Of a stretch of DNA of 64,000 bases, positions 23,632 through 35,591 are shown piece by piece (within the stretch, counting starts at the first letter, position 1; each line of letters opens with the position of its first letter). Location: NCBI GenBank assembly GCA_047495785.1, contig JBLDXI010000031.1, positions 372,001 through 436,000 of the forward strand, given 5' to 3'. Source of the stretch: Lepidodermella squamata. Lineage: Eukaryota > Gastrotricha. The notes under the pieces are model-generated. The model was not told the origin of the DNA, did not search any database, and saw only the letters and a program-made list of their open reading frames with translations. The position numbers and the translations under genes were made by a program.

Positions 23632-24300
23632 TTCACAAACTACTTCGGAGACCGACCGCTTCGGAGAGCGAAGTAGAAACTTCGGAGAGAAATAGCAAAA
23701 CTTCGGCGGCCTTATCAGTGGCATTTTCTACGCACGCGCGCGGCGCGACGACCGAAGTTTCTATTGTTCGCGGCCGAAGTTTCGCCGCTCGCTCACACAC
23801 CACGCGCGGGTATGGCTCTTACTCAGGGTCAATGCAATTTTTTTCCATTTTACCTTAATTCTCCGAATTGTTTGCATAATGAGACGCGCCTTCTGATGAG
23901 GATAAAAAGAAGCTAAATATTAGCGCTCAGTTCACCAGATTCGCTATAAAAAAATATTTGCTCAAATATTCTCGCGCATTCTCATTCGCGTCATAGAACC
24001 CGGACATTTTTGCAATATTAACTTCTCAGTATCTAAATGCTTCACTATTGCTATGTAATTTTTTAATGGCTAATGAAACGGATCGCATTGTCAATGAAAA
24101 TATCACCGGAAAGACAAATTTGAGGCGCCTGGTACAGTGTGGTCAAGTGGCTGTGTGTGCGCGCGCGTGTTTGCGTGCGTGCGTAATAACTTCGGACGCG
24201 CTCAAACTTCGGTTCGGAGGCACTTCGGAGAGCAGTTTTGGGGCTCTCCGAACCGAAGTTTATGCGCGTCCTTTGTTCGGTGCGCGCGTTTGTGAACGAA
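23632..24300. repeat. Putative element rich in ACTTCGG / CCGAAGT motifs
   Basis: The motif ACTTCGG and its inverse occur more than ten times in both orientations (AACTTCGGTTCGGAGG, CTCCGAACCGAAGTTTATG). The outer ends GTTCACAAAC (about 23633) and GTTTGTGAAC (about 24288) are inverses, suggesting a non-autonomous foldback element of about 0.66 kb. ACTTCGG units continue past the right end to about 24358, so the boundaries are uncertain. Confidence 0.5.
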
Positions 24301-24990
24301 AATCTAAACTTCGGGCAGCGATTACGCAACTTCGGAGGCCTGTTACGAAACTTCGGTGGAGGAGGGAGGGGCCTTATACCTATAGAATATAAAAACTACC
24401 CAAGGAAAACATCTTTGCAGTTCATTCTACTTACTCCTTAGTTTATGCGAAACACATAATAATTTTGTCGATCTGATCGCATATTTGAAAATATTATATA
24501 TCTAGCTTTAATTTGATATCAAATTCATCCAATTCAGGTTTTGTAATCGCTTACGGCGAACCTTCGAAGATCGAGTAAATTCTTAGGTAGAAAAAAGTAA
24601 AAAAATAAAGAAGCTGAAGAAGCTGAGAATTATGAAAAAATAAACACGTGTTTCTTTAATAAAAATAATGATATTGCAAAGGAAAAAAGGTGTATTAACG
24701 TGCACACGTCGATCATTGAACATGTTCTATTCACGTATTTCAAAGAATTGATGGCGGAACCTTGAACTGAAGTTGAGAAATGTGATATCCATTCTACTAC
24801 ATCATCAGTACACTCCAATCAGTCAATTAGCTGGTCGTAACTAGCCCTTATTTATTGTTTCCCGATATAGCCGTTCCTAATAATAATAGCTTTTCCTAAA
24901 AGAAGGATAGATAATAGTAATGCCAATATCTTTTCACATTTACTAAATATTGGCATTACGCTCTGATGCCACAAATTCACAGTGTCATCT
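24301..24990. other. Spacer, no gene seen
   Basis: AT-rich sequence downstream of the minus-strand cysteine-rich gene. No coding or RNA feature supported. Confidence 0.45.
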
Positions 24991-25785
24991 TTATCCTTTC
25001 GTGCATTTATCAACCGCGAACGATCCGAATGTTGCCGTGGCAGGGGAACTTGCGAATGTGACACCGCCGGCTCCCAGGGCAAGATTAGCGCAGCACTTGG
25101 CAAAGGAAGTGGCAGTGTATGTTCCGGTAGGAAGTGTATCTGCCTGTAAAAGAAATACTATCCATATAAAGAGCAATCTGCTCATTACTGAAAACGCACC
25201 GCTGTGCCTGATAATGCAATGCTGTTCGTCTCGCAGCTTGAAGGGAATCGCAAGCAATACCCACCGGTGCATACTTTGTAAGGCGCGGTATCGTAGGTAG
25301 TACCAGTAACGACGACGGCGCAATAAGACACGTAATTGGACGATGTTGCGTTGACCGGAATGGTATCATAGTAGGTTGTCGCAGAGGATCCACCAAGAGC
25401 TGCGCAGCAAAGATCGAACGAAGCTACCGCGACTGCCGGGCTGACTGCACTACCACCTAAGCCGCACGTTCCAGCTCTGGTGCAGTACTTCATGGTTTGG
25501 GTGACAGTAGCACCACTCCCTACTGTTGTGCCCTGGCAAACAGCATATGACGTCGACGTCTGGGAGAACAATACTTTCAAGACTTTCAAAAATATATCAT
25601 CTACGACTCACGGTTGGCGTCTGGCATGTCTGTGTCCCCAGAGCACAAGTGTTAGGCGCATAGCACGCCGTGTTCGCCGGGCAAACGCCAGTAGCGCAAT
25701 TCGTGCCAGCGACTGTTGTCGACGCTGGGCAGGCGAAAGCCGAGCTGGCGAGGCACGCCAATACCGAGGCGATAGTAACGAACAT
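24991..25785 (-). CDS. Secreted cysteine-rich protein (minus-strand member of a pair)
   Basis: Three exons, 25785-25612, 25559-25200 and 25143-24991, all phase 0, encode 228 aa. There is a clear signal peptide (MFVTIASVLACLASSAFA), then a compact six-cysteine segment (CPASTT...NCATGVCPANTACYAP...TQTC). Further regions contain spaced cysteines with KYCTRAGTCGLGG, DLCCAALGG and YCLRFPSSCETNSI, and a last exon with FAKCCANLALGAG. Rich in Thr, Ser, Ala and Gly. I do not recognise a named family. It is clearly paralogous to the gene diverging from it at 26048: same exon structure, same motifs. It is probably extracellular and disulfide-rich; its function is unknown. Confidence 0.85.
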
Positions 25786-26047
25786 GTTGAATGGAAAGCT
25801 TGAGAAAATTCAAGTTGAAGTGCAAGGTGAACAATTGGAAGGCAACGCGGCTACTCTTAATACCGTACAAGTGGAGTGTCTCCCTACATAAGCAGTTGCA
25901 GACGTATACACGCAGTCCTGGACGACACAATTATCGCATCTCGTCAATTAGCGGACAGGACGACCTGGAGCTATAAAACTGGCAAACAGGAGAGAGACGA
26001 ATCAACTGCTAGCAATTTGCCTATTTCAGCCTTTACAACAAGCAAGT
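25786..26047. promoter_or_regulatory. Shared intergenic promoter of a divergent gene pair
   Basis: Only 262 bp separate the two start codons, so this must hold both promoters. TATAAAA at 25972-25978 lies about 75 bp before the plus-strand ATG, a plausible TATA box. No equally clear TATA box is seen for the minus-strand gene. Confidence 0.6.
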
Positions 26048-26808
26048 ATGCGCTATTTTGCTCTATTGATTGCGTCATGCCTCATTGACGCGTCTTTTGC
26101 CTGTCCTGCCTCTACGACCGCCTCTACAAATTGTGCGACAGGTGTTTGCCAATCGGGTCAATCGTGCCGAACCATTAACCAATGCGATACGAGTGGGCAG
26201 ACCTGCACAGACGTGAGTATTCTGGTCGGAGCTATTTAACATGTGTACAACTTCCCCCCTACGACAGAGTTTCATGGCGTGTCGTGTGGCTACTGTCGGC
26301 GGAACCAGCGTCGGTTTGACCGAAGCTAATGGCATCAGGTATTGCACGTACACCAAATCATGCGCCCTGGGTGGCAGCAGTATTGCGCAGACCTACAGCA
26401 GCTTCGACGCGTGCTGTTCGGGAATATCTGCTCAGATCTATGACGTTTTCACTATCAATTCCGGGCTAACGGTACAGGCCTGCCTCAGTCCCACAACGGC
26501 TGACACGACACCCTTCAAAGTCTGCGCTAGTGGCAGCAACCCTTACTGTTTGCGTTTCCCTTCGTCTTGCGAAACGAATTCCATCACCATCAGTGCAGCA
26601 ACGGTGAGATTTGATTTCTGATCCTCTTATCGATTAATACGCCTTGAAATCATCACAGCCCGACGTACTACCGACCACCGCTTTCCAGTTCAGCTCTTTT
26701 GCTCTGTGTTGTGCACGCATTGCCAAGGCAACGGCAACAAATGTTGTGACTTCGGCCACAACTGCAACGGCTGCCGGTTTCGGAGTCGACAAATGCCTTA
26801 AAGCTTAA
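26048..26808 (+). CDS. Secreted cysteine-rich protein (plus-strand member of a pair)
   Basis: Three phase-0 exons, 26048-26212, 26268-26603 and 26659-26808, encode 216 aa. The signal peptide (MRYFALLIASCLIDASFA) is followed by CPASTTASTNCATGVCQSGQ. The second exon has YCTYTKSCALGGSS, DACCSG and YCLRFPSSCETNSI, and the third has FALCCARIAKA. It matches its divergent neighbour exon by exon, so the pair arose by inverted duplication of one gene. Unrecognised family, predicted secreted. Confidence 0.87.
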
Positions 26809-28033
26809 AACAGCTAAGATCGAGAAATCTACTCGCTCTCGAAATTGAACTATTTTCATCCATTCGTAACTTCAATATTGTTGCTTCTCATAGCTCTGTA
26901 TCGCAGTTACGAATGTATTTGAATTTATTTCCCGCTTATCGAGAAATATGATATAATTAGCCGGATATGAAGAGTTAATATGTTGATTATGATAGGGTTA
27001 GCGACAATAAAATTGAGGTTAGCATTCGTCTGCTTTCGAGTCGCTATCACCATGGAAAGCGGCTAACTCAAAGGCTCAGTGTGCGACTTGCAGGAAAATC
27101 TCCCCCCCCCCCCTCTCTCTCCCCCTAGAAGAAAAACTCCGCACATGTTCATGCAAGATCTCTCAAGTTCAGGTCTACACACACGGTCATGGAATATATG
27201 TGCAAGATCACGGCAAATCATGCTCATTATCACGCGAGTTCATGGAGAGATCCTGCAAGATCTGACATAGATCTCTAATGAGCGTACGAGAAAGATGCAA
27301 GATCTTGCATGAACTCAGGTAGAAGATGTAAGTTCTGGCGGGGCCTCTACATACACTAAAGTCACTTGAAATGAATAAAAATGATGACTAAAATTTTGCT
27401 TCATGATTATGGTGAAAAATGCCTTTGGACTTGAGCAATTTTGACCGCAGGAGCAGAAAAAAGCAACTTTGTCGCCCGACTCAACCCGCTTTTCCACGTC
27501 GATGAATCGCATGCAGCCATATCAGCTCTCTCGGTTTATTGATTATTATCGAAAATTAAACAAAATGAATAGTTATTACTGAAAATAACAATAATAAATA
27601 TATAGAGGGCGGTGTAACTTTGACGCAGGAGGAGGCGCTAAGTTCAAAATACCCGAAAATGAAAAGTCCGCCTTAAAAAAACTGCGCTTTTCCTGTTTCC
27701 CGTTTCTGTTGTTTTGAAGCGTTTTTCATGCGGTTTTTCTGCAATAAAGTCGTTCCAATGTAATTTTTGAGTGTTTATGTTTAAATATAACACTTTTAAA
27801 CCGGGTTTTTGTCGCATCTAGATGGACATTCTGCAATGTTCATGGGGCATATTTGGAGGAGCTCGGCTGTTGATCTTATTTTGATATATCAATCATTTTT
27901 CTGCCATCATTGATATGCTAATTTACTAAACGTGATCTTTAGCTGCTGGCAAAGTCTTACTGCCATTCTCATTATTATCTTCGTATTTCCTCGTATCTCT
28001 AGACGTTGCTTAACCCATTAAAGCCCAACGGTC
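26809..28033. other. Spacer with C/CT-rich tract and AAGATC-rich stretch
   Basis: A poly-C then CT tract lies at about 27103-27126. TGCAAGATC and GATCTTGCA motifs recur at 27140-27320 with partial dyad symmetry (GCAAGATCTTGC at about 27297). No gene recognised. Confidence 0.45.
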
Positions 28034-28127
28034 ATGCTGTCCGATACAGATTCATCTTCGTCAACATCTTCGTCAACCAGCCAGCCGTCTGCTAATTCGT
28101 CCACATCAAGTGACGAAGATGTCTGTC
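28034..28127 (+). pseudogene. Truncated 5' coding exon, Ser/Thr-rich
   Basis: From ATG 28034 there is an open frame starting MLSDTDSSSSTSSSTSQPSA and reaching SDEDV, a low-complexity acidic Ser-rich start like those of many transposon or nuclear proteins. It is cut at 28127/28128, where the duplicated 6-kb block begins, and then runs out of frame into receptor sequence. I do not know the original product. Confidence 0.45.
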
Positions 28128-30019
28128 GTCAAAATACCTTTCCAAGAGGGTTTACCGCCCGATTTCGAGGCCCTAGAGAGAGGAATTGGGGAACTAGCGG
28201 CTTTGAAGCCTAGGATCATGTTGTTTGAAATGACAATCTTCTCTCGAGTCGCATGCTGGCTGCATCGATATGGCATCTATGGCCCTAACTACGTCATCTT
28301 GATCACAACCGGAGGGTTATTTGAAGATAATGATTTTCTGAGGTTCATGCCTTGGTGTACCCCGCAAATGTTACGTGACGTTCTCCGAACCATCATTAGT
28401 TTCAGCTACTCGAATGTAATGAATAGTATGTCTGATGGCGGATTGTCTTACAAAGACTACACTGGCACGTCAGGCAAGGAATTCGAAGAAAATCTTAAAC
28501 TAATTGTTGAAAGCCCCGAGAAGCAGCCTGTTTGGTTCTTTTGGAGGTCATTTTGCTACGACAACGTCATAGCAGCTGGCTACGTCCTCAATGCGACTGA
28601 GACTGTTCTGAAATCGCGTAATCAGTCGCTTATTGACTGGACGATGCCGTCGCAAAGGTTTCAAAATAACGGGGGCGAGATTGTCGAAATTATGAAATCA
28701 ATTCTCGACAAAATGCAACTTCGCACGTTCCTGGGCGAGGTGACATTCGATCACAGAATGAGGTTCGCCTACTCACAGATCCAGGAAAGTGACACTGAAA
28801 AAAGTTATTCCAATCAACAGCTGCCGAGACTTGTTGCTATGCCTGTGGCTATTTACAACGTTGATGAGAACAACGCGAAATCTATTGAATTTGGACCACA
28901 CAATTTCATCTGGAAAACATGGAATGGAAAGGCGCCTGAAGATCGATTGAAAGTTGTACAGATTCAAAAACCAGTTTTAGACCAAGCATCATACGGAGCA
29001 CTGAAAGGCATCGGATGCATCGAATGTTTGCTTCTAATCGGTCTTCTTATTGGAACTATAAGGTCTATGCTACTTGAAGGGCGCAGAACTCGCGAAGCTA
29101 AGTGTTGTAGTTTGTCCATGATTTTCTCCGATTTGCTGCTTTTATGCAACGTCCTCTGCCAGCCTCAGGATTCGAATGAATCGACCTTATGTTCAACCTG
29201 CATGCTTTCTTATGCATTTCTCACGCTCGGTCTGTCAGGAATTTTCTTCAGTTTCATGGCGAATTTCGAATTGGTTGCAAAATCTGTCAAAATTGTCGCG
29301 AGTAGAGGAAGACTTCAGTCTTCTACAGCTAAAGAATTGCAAACTCGAGGGAGCAGTGTTTATTTCAGAGAGTCTTCGGCAATTGAAGCGAGGATATCGG
29401 TGATACCTGCCAACCAAGTTTCCAGCTTGAAGAGGAGGTTTCTCACATTAGGATTCGGCCAAACTGGGCTGTCTTCCATGCTACTTCTAGCTTGGTTTAT
29501 AGTTAGCCCGTTTGAAGTTAATGTCCGAACAGTGGACTATATTGAAGATCCTAGGAACCCTGCCCTGGCTTATCTCTACTTAAGGAAAGAATGCTCTATC
29601 GCAGGGAATCAAGTTGCCTATGGCATTGTCGGAGTTTTAGCCGCCATACCTTCAACATTCATCCTGAGGTCTTGCCAGCTCATTCTTGGACTTGATCGAG
29701 TAAGTTTTTAAATAAGTTACACTAAACCTTAATTAATCTCGTCCTTGATTAGACGAAGAGCTCTAGAAGCAAGTTGATGTCAAATTGTTTCTACGGCAGT
29801 GTCATACTAATTGGATGTGCCTGTCTGGTATGTGGCGCCATCTTTAGCGACGATCAAGCTCATCTTCGCATTTCGCTGTCCGCTTTCGTTCTGATTCTGC
29901 CGCTTATCAACTCAGCGCCGTTATTGCAAGAGCTTATAGGCGGGATGAAGAAAACTACTGAGTTACGTGAATCCGTTACGGCGTCGCGGCGCAGGACAAT
30001 TTCGTCGCGCTCAGTTTGA
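28128..30019 (+). pseudogene. 5'-truncated copy of class C receptor gene A
   Basis: It contains the 3' part of exon 3 (to 29699) and exon 4 (29753-30019), identical to gene A, but lacks the signal peptide, exons 1-2 and the first part of the ligand domain. The frame stays open, and an in-frame GTG lies near the junction, but there is no proper start. The seven-helix region is complete. Confidence 0.88.
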
Positions 30020-30675
30020 AAGGAGCCGCAATTATATATTATCATGGTGAATCATGTTAGGAGTAAGGATCTATTTTAGTGATGCATACGAAGACCATCC
30101 ATCAACGACCATACTTTAAAGATTGAAAGAAAGACCTGTAAAGCGAGTATACGACTTCGATGATTTTAAAGTTTTTGGACTATATGTTACCGACTCGCCA
30201 AGTAAATAAATTTGAAACATATCACACGACATCATACGATCTCATGGCGTAAAAATATAGACCTCTTTCCAGCGTAGAATCTATGAACGATTTCGCTCTT
30301 GATTTAGGAAATGTTTCAATGAGGAAACCGGGCAAAATGTGGAAGCAGCGGCTATAGCATCAGGTGCCGTTAAATGCGGAAACTTATCGATCGATAGTAA
30401 CAAATGAACAATGAACCATTCGAATTTCTTGAGTTGGCACTGACATGAATATCAAATTTAACACCCATCTGGTGACTAAATCTATTTGCTATAATTTTTC
30501 ATAGCATAGAAACATTGCATGATGCATTGGATAAGCTTGTTGGAATGGAAATATATTGGTTCATAGACGTTAGCCGCCTCCAAGTTTCCGACTGCTTTAT
30601 ATGTCTAATGTTTAGCAAAGCAACTTTGTCGAATTTGCGCTCCGTTTAAATTATTTAGAGTCTGCTTTGATAATA

Positions 30676-30945
30676 ATGTCAATAAGGATTATTACAGCCC
30701 TCAGCTTCATTTCAGTCATTGCTGGGGAATCAATTAAAAGAAAGGAACTTGTTGTATTATCGCTACATCCATTCGCGGGTTACGAGCCTCTAACCTTCCA
30801 ACACTGCCGCTCTGTCCAGCAAATGGTGGTTGACGATGTGAATAAATGCAGCGACATTCTACCCGAATATAAATTGACATTTGACTTCCGAAATGAAGGT
30901 GCGGCTGGAATGCTGGCTGTCCGAAGCTACGGCTGTGCTATTACG
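30676..30945 (+). pseudogene. Copy of receptor first-exon fragment
   Basis: Duplicate of 15491-15760 with signal peptide and start of a Venus-flytrap domain, broken at the same place. Confidence 0.55.
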
Positions 30946-31866
30946 TGTGCTGTACATTCATGTGTACGCATATTGCATAGGCTAGTATACACGCGCGTAC
31001 ACGCTCGTACACGCGCATCTATGCGAATATAACTGTAAACAGTGCGCGGGTAAGGAGAGCCGCGCATTTGCCGCGGGTTATTCATAGTGCGCGAGTTCTG
31101 AAACACCCTGTACGAGGCGATCACGATTCGACATTTCAAACTGTAAGGTTATAAATGACGTCTAAAAGAGATGCAAAGAAAAAATACAACGTTAATTACA
31201 GGTAAGGTCCCTAGATCACAGATCTGAAATCAGATTTTAAAATTCAAGACTGTTTTGAGCAAGCTTGGCTAAGAACCTGGATTTTGGACGCTTTTTCACC
31301 TTAACAGGCGACGGGTGCTCTCGGATGCGTTGAACAAATTCCCGGGTATTTTCTTTTTCAAAATCTAAATGATAATATTTATTTACATTGATTTTCTTCA
31401 CTATAATGTATTATTTCAGCACTGGTTATTATTCATGTGAACTTTGATTAGCGGGGTTTTTTGAACGCATTCATTTACCGTTACTTGGAAACAGCTCAGC
31501 TGTTGTAGCTGATAACCTGCACTTCGCTATAACGATTAAGCTTGAAGCAGGGGGGATGGTTTAAATTTTTGGGGGCGCGACTTTTCGCGAAGAGAAGGTA
31601 AACCCCCTCATCCCCCCGCTATTTCCTACACTGCGTACTGCATTGGGGACAGTCTTACCGACTGTGACAAAAGGCCTGCTATTAGGGACAGGCATACCCA
31701 TAATCTTAGTCTGGATTTGCAGTGTCAAAGTCCACACATTTTTTGCTTCATGATGTGTGGTCGGGGCGGTGGGGTGGTCGATTAGGTCGGGAATTTTTTT
31801 ATCATCTAATAATTTCTCGTGAGCATTATTTCCCCATTATTTACTTATTTAAATATTCTTTTTTTC

Positions 31867-32936
31867 ATGACCAAAACGCGGAAAATCGCAGCAAAGGAAG
31901 CGGCAATTCAAGCCACAAAAGATGCGGCAATTCTTGAGGAGAAAGATCGCAATCGCAAGCAGAGCGATGCGCGGCGAAAGAGTGCGCGAGAAAACGAGAC
32001 AAGCACACGAAGAAAGGCCGCTCCTGTTGCTGAAGAGGTCGCGTTGAAGTTGCCGCGGGTAGCCAAACAGCGAAAAACTGGCGAAGCGGAAGGTGTTAGC
32101 GGCCAAGAAATGGAGGTGGAGCGTAATGGAGTTGAAGGCGGAGATGATCACGAGGTCGATGGTCATGATGATGGCCAGGATGGTGCCGTGGGTGATGCTG
32201 TTGTTGATGGCGAGGAAGATGCATCGGAAGATGACGAGGACAATGACGAGGATGAAGATGAGAGCGATGACGAGGATGACGACGGGGGTGATGGCGAGGA
32301 CGATAGCGAGGATGATGGCGAGGACGATGCTGATGAGCAACATGAGCCCGATGAACGTGAACCAATCGAGCCGACCCAATCGACTAAATCCAATCGAGCG
32401 GTTTCACGTGATATGCGCAAGAAGAGCGGTAAATCAGGCAATTCGTTTGCTCCAGGACCGTTGTTCTTCAGCGTCCCTGACAGCGACCGAGTCGATCTAG
32501 ATTCAAGTTATGCTTTCAAAATGTCATGGAACCATATACAAAATGTGGCGAGCAGCTATTCAAATTGTAAGCCTTTGTTTTGCTGTGTAAATTGTGTAAA
32601 ATAGTGTTTAATCTCACAGCTAAATCAACGAAGAGCAGAACCGAGTGGAGTCCCGATGAAAGAAATCGTATTCGGCATTGTTTCGCCTATGTTGTCAGGT
32701 CTGGGATAAAATTTGAAAGTGTTACAGCTAAAATGATCGAATTTTGGATGGCAAAGACACCAACAGATCGTGACCTCGATAAAGAGTTGGGTAGAACAAC
32801 TGGCGCCATTGCCCGTCAAATACCTGTGATCCACCGCCTTATAAGAGCGGGCGTGTTTCGTTTTCAGTGGGACGCTAAGGACAAGTTCCGTTTGTTCTAT
32901 AATGCTGATCGTGATGGTTATGAGGTTGACAAGTAA
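31867..32936 (+). CDS. Acidic SANT/Myb-like protein (copy 2)
   Basis: Exact duplicate of the gene at 16682-17751 (exons 31867-32566 and 32620-32936). Complete, with its upstream left-arm repeat (from 31641), so it could still be expressed, but here it has no complete transposase beside it. Confidence 0.75.
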
Positions 32937-33103
32937 AGGTTACGCTGTGATCTTTTGCCTCCTGCCTATGATAAATCAAAGTTGAGGAAGAAATAAAGCT
33001 ACGTCGACAAAGATTAATGCGGAAATAAAATGATGACATGATGACATAGTTCAAACTTTTTATTTATCAAATGAAACACAGTTTCTAGGTACTTCAAATA
33101 TTT

Positions 33104-33354
33104 TCAAATCAGCTTCAAATTTTCCTTCATGTTTTCGATTTTCAAAATCTGGCACGGTTTGGAGTATTTGTTTGAAATTGAACAGTCCATCGTTCTGCGT
33201 CTTTTCTTGTTGCTCAACTCAATGCTCTCAGTGCAGAGTTTTGCCAAATCGACCCCTTTCTCCAGAAGCTCGTAAACTTGGCACCCGAGCAAATGAGCGT
33301 AAGAAGTAACTGGTCCAATAGTTCGATGCCATATCTTTTCGTAGCAGCTAGCCA
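33104..33354 (-). pseudogene. C-terminal remnant of the transposase-like gene
   Basis: Only the last 83 codons of the transposase (the part 3' of the MITE insertion) are present in copy 2, followed upstream by the MITE and then unrelated DNA. Non-functional. Confidence 0.85.
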
Positions 33355-33362
33355 TAATTTTA

Positions 33363-34146
33363 CTTGGGACTAATACTGTATGGACTCGACACTGCTAGCA
33401 TCTCTCCATTAAAATCCTGCTGGACGCAAAAAACCGTCCGACGAATCGTGATCGTAAAGTCGTTCAAAAATCGCGAGAAAAAAATCGCAAAATGACGTTT
33501 ACGAGAACCTTTTTTACGCATGCGCCCATTACATTGGGAAGAATCGAAGTCTCGTCCTGTCGGTACCGTATCACACCTTACCTTTATTTCGGATTGCATT
33601 TAATTTTACATAGCCGAATTCTACATGAGAGGAACTTTGTAACGGTATAAACCATGACCTATTGGGTGCTGAATTTACTTAGCTAAATTGACGTTTCTAA
33701 CAGAATGAGGAAAAATTTCTAAAAATAGAACCGAATTATTTACGCTGATTCATTCAGAAAAAATACGAGAGAATATTCATGACTCATTGAATAATTTTTT
33801 GCCATTTTTTTATTTCCTCAAAAATGGCAATTTCTGTGTAAAATTCAAAGTAAAATCACAGCAAAGTCATAAAATTTTGAATTTGGCACTGTTGCAAAGA
33901 TCGTGACTTGAGCTATCGATATTCATAAAAATTAAGTCTGTATCTATCGGTATGACTTGCCCATACGGTACTCTCGTGAAACTTGTCCTGTTTTTGGCTT
34001 TGTAACGGGCGGATGCGTAAAAATGGTGCCTTTAATGCGTAAAAAACACATTTTTTCATGTGATTTTCTCGCATCAAAATTATTGATTTTTTTCCTGTCC
34101 AGCAGAAAAGTGGCTAGTGTCGAGTCCATACAGTATTAGTCCCAAG
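33363..34146. mobile_element. MITE copy 2, at the duplication edge
   Basis: Same 784-bp element as 18178-18961. The left flank keeps TAATTTTA (33355-33362), but the right flank starts GTTTTTTCAG, so it no longer has a target-site duplication. Confidence 0.9.
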
Positions 34147-35591
34147 GTTTTTTCAGTATTTCAGATTAATGTACTTTTAACCCTTTCACTGTGGGGAGGA
34201 CGATTTCGGGATTTCGACTTGGACAGTCCGCAGTAATTCCAGATTGATGATGTTTTGATCGCCCTGTAGTATTACGTGTCAATGTTGACCACTAGAATTT
34301 GAAACAACCCGACATCGATCTCACACGATCATGAAACTAGGGTCATATTGAAATTCATAACTGGGATGTGCAATTTTTCAATTTAAAATTAAGTTAAATC
34401 CTCTTCATCATTCGGCATCATAAAATTCTGCAGTGGCCCTTTCACCTCTGCCATCCCAATATTTCTAATAAGAACTGACGACTGATGATGAAGTTGATCT
34501 TGCTTGCCCTTATTGCTCGGAATTACACAGAGCGTGATTTGCGCTCATTTGATAACAGTCGCGCGGAAAAAATGGAGGCAGTACTCGAAAATTTGCAAGG
34601 CGTCAGGATGAGAACATGAAAACTGACGTAAGAGTTAGAATACAAAGTGAGTGCTCGCACAACAGATTTTTTCGATTTTCGGCAGTGTAGACACGAACTT
34701 GGTCATTTTTCAATCTTTACTCAACAATTTACTTCAATTTAGGTAGAGTTAAATGGCGACCGCTGCGTAAACCTGAGTGAGTGTAGCAGAATTAGGAGAA
34801 GCGCAACGAGTTCTCAAAACCTGTGTAGCACCACCCGGTATTATGTAGCTAATCTGAATTACCGTAGCAAAATCTGAGTGAACGTAACAAGTCGAAAATG
34901 TATAATTAAAGATTATTTAAAATATTTATTTAAATTATTCTAGAATAACAGGATTGAATTGGGTAATTCTATTTCAATTGGACTGACTACCCAGCCCATT
35001 TTACAGATTACCGTGAAACATTTCTTTTGAATAGACCTCGAAAAACTAAACTTCCTCGAATAACTCGTGAGCCATCACCAGGTCGTAGCCACCTGCTTTA
35101 TCTCCACTCTGGCCACGCTTTACCGGTGTGAGTTTTATTGTAGCTGGACCTTGACCTTATATTTCGATTTTTCTGCCTTAAGAACTGCCGGGCGTGGCAG
35201 AAGACAGCAGATTATAGCAGATAGGAGCAGCCTAAATTCTGCATATAAAACCGTAAAAACATAAGCAGCATTGTCTATGCCAGATGCCAGATACGAGTTA
35301 CGAAATTTCTGCCTTCTTCGTCCATAATATGACAACTTTAATACCAAATTCAGTTTTGACAAAATTCCTACGTTCACCCTTATTTTTGCGACCGTCGCAA
35401 CGCCTGCCGTGTCATAGCACGCGGTTACACAGCGTATTAGATGAATGCGCGACGGCGTACGTTAAAGTGCTATTAAACACGCGTTTTCTGCTCCGTTCAC
35501 TCTCCAGGGCAACTCACTTTTCGGCTACGCTCGCTCAGCCAACCATTTAGGTGTCATTTAGTTTAGTTAACAATGTTTAGTTTTTCAAAGT
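34147..35591. other. Spacer, no gene seen
   Basis: No recognisable coding exon. Short motifs such as GTAGC..AATCTGAGTGA recur loosely around 34770-34890. Confidence 0.45.

Larger units (their letters stand above)
28128..34146. repeat. Segmental duplication, copy 2 (6,019 bp)
   Basis: Copy of 12943-18961 at a constant offset of 15,185 bp. It starts in the middle of receptor exon 3 and stops at the terminal G of the MITE (CAGTATTAGTCCCAAG). After that comes GTTTTTTCAGTATTTC rather than the TAATTTTA target duplication found in copy 1. No transposon-like duplication flanks the block as a whole. Confidence 0.93.

Noticed and set aside
12943-34146. Treating the 6-kb block as a classical transposon
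   Set aside because: Its ends are not inverted repeats of each other and it lacks a flanking duplication; only the right end coincides with a MITE terminus.
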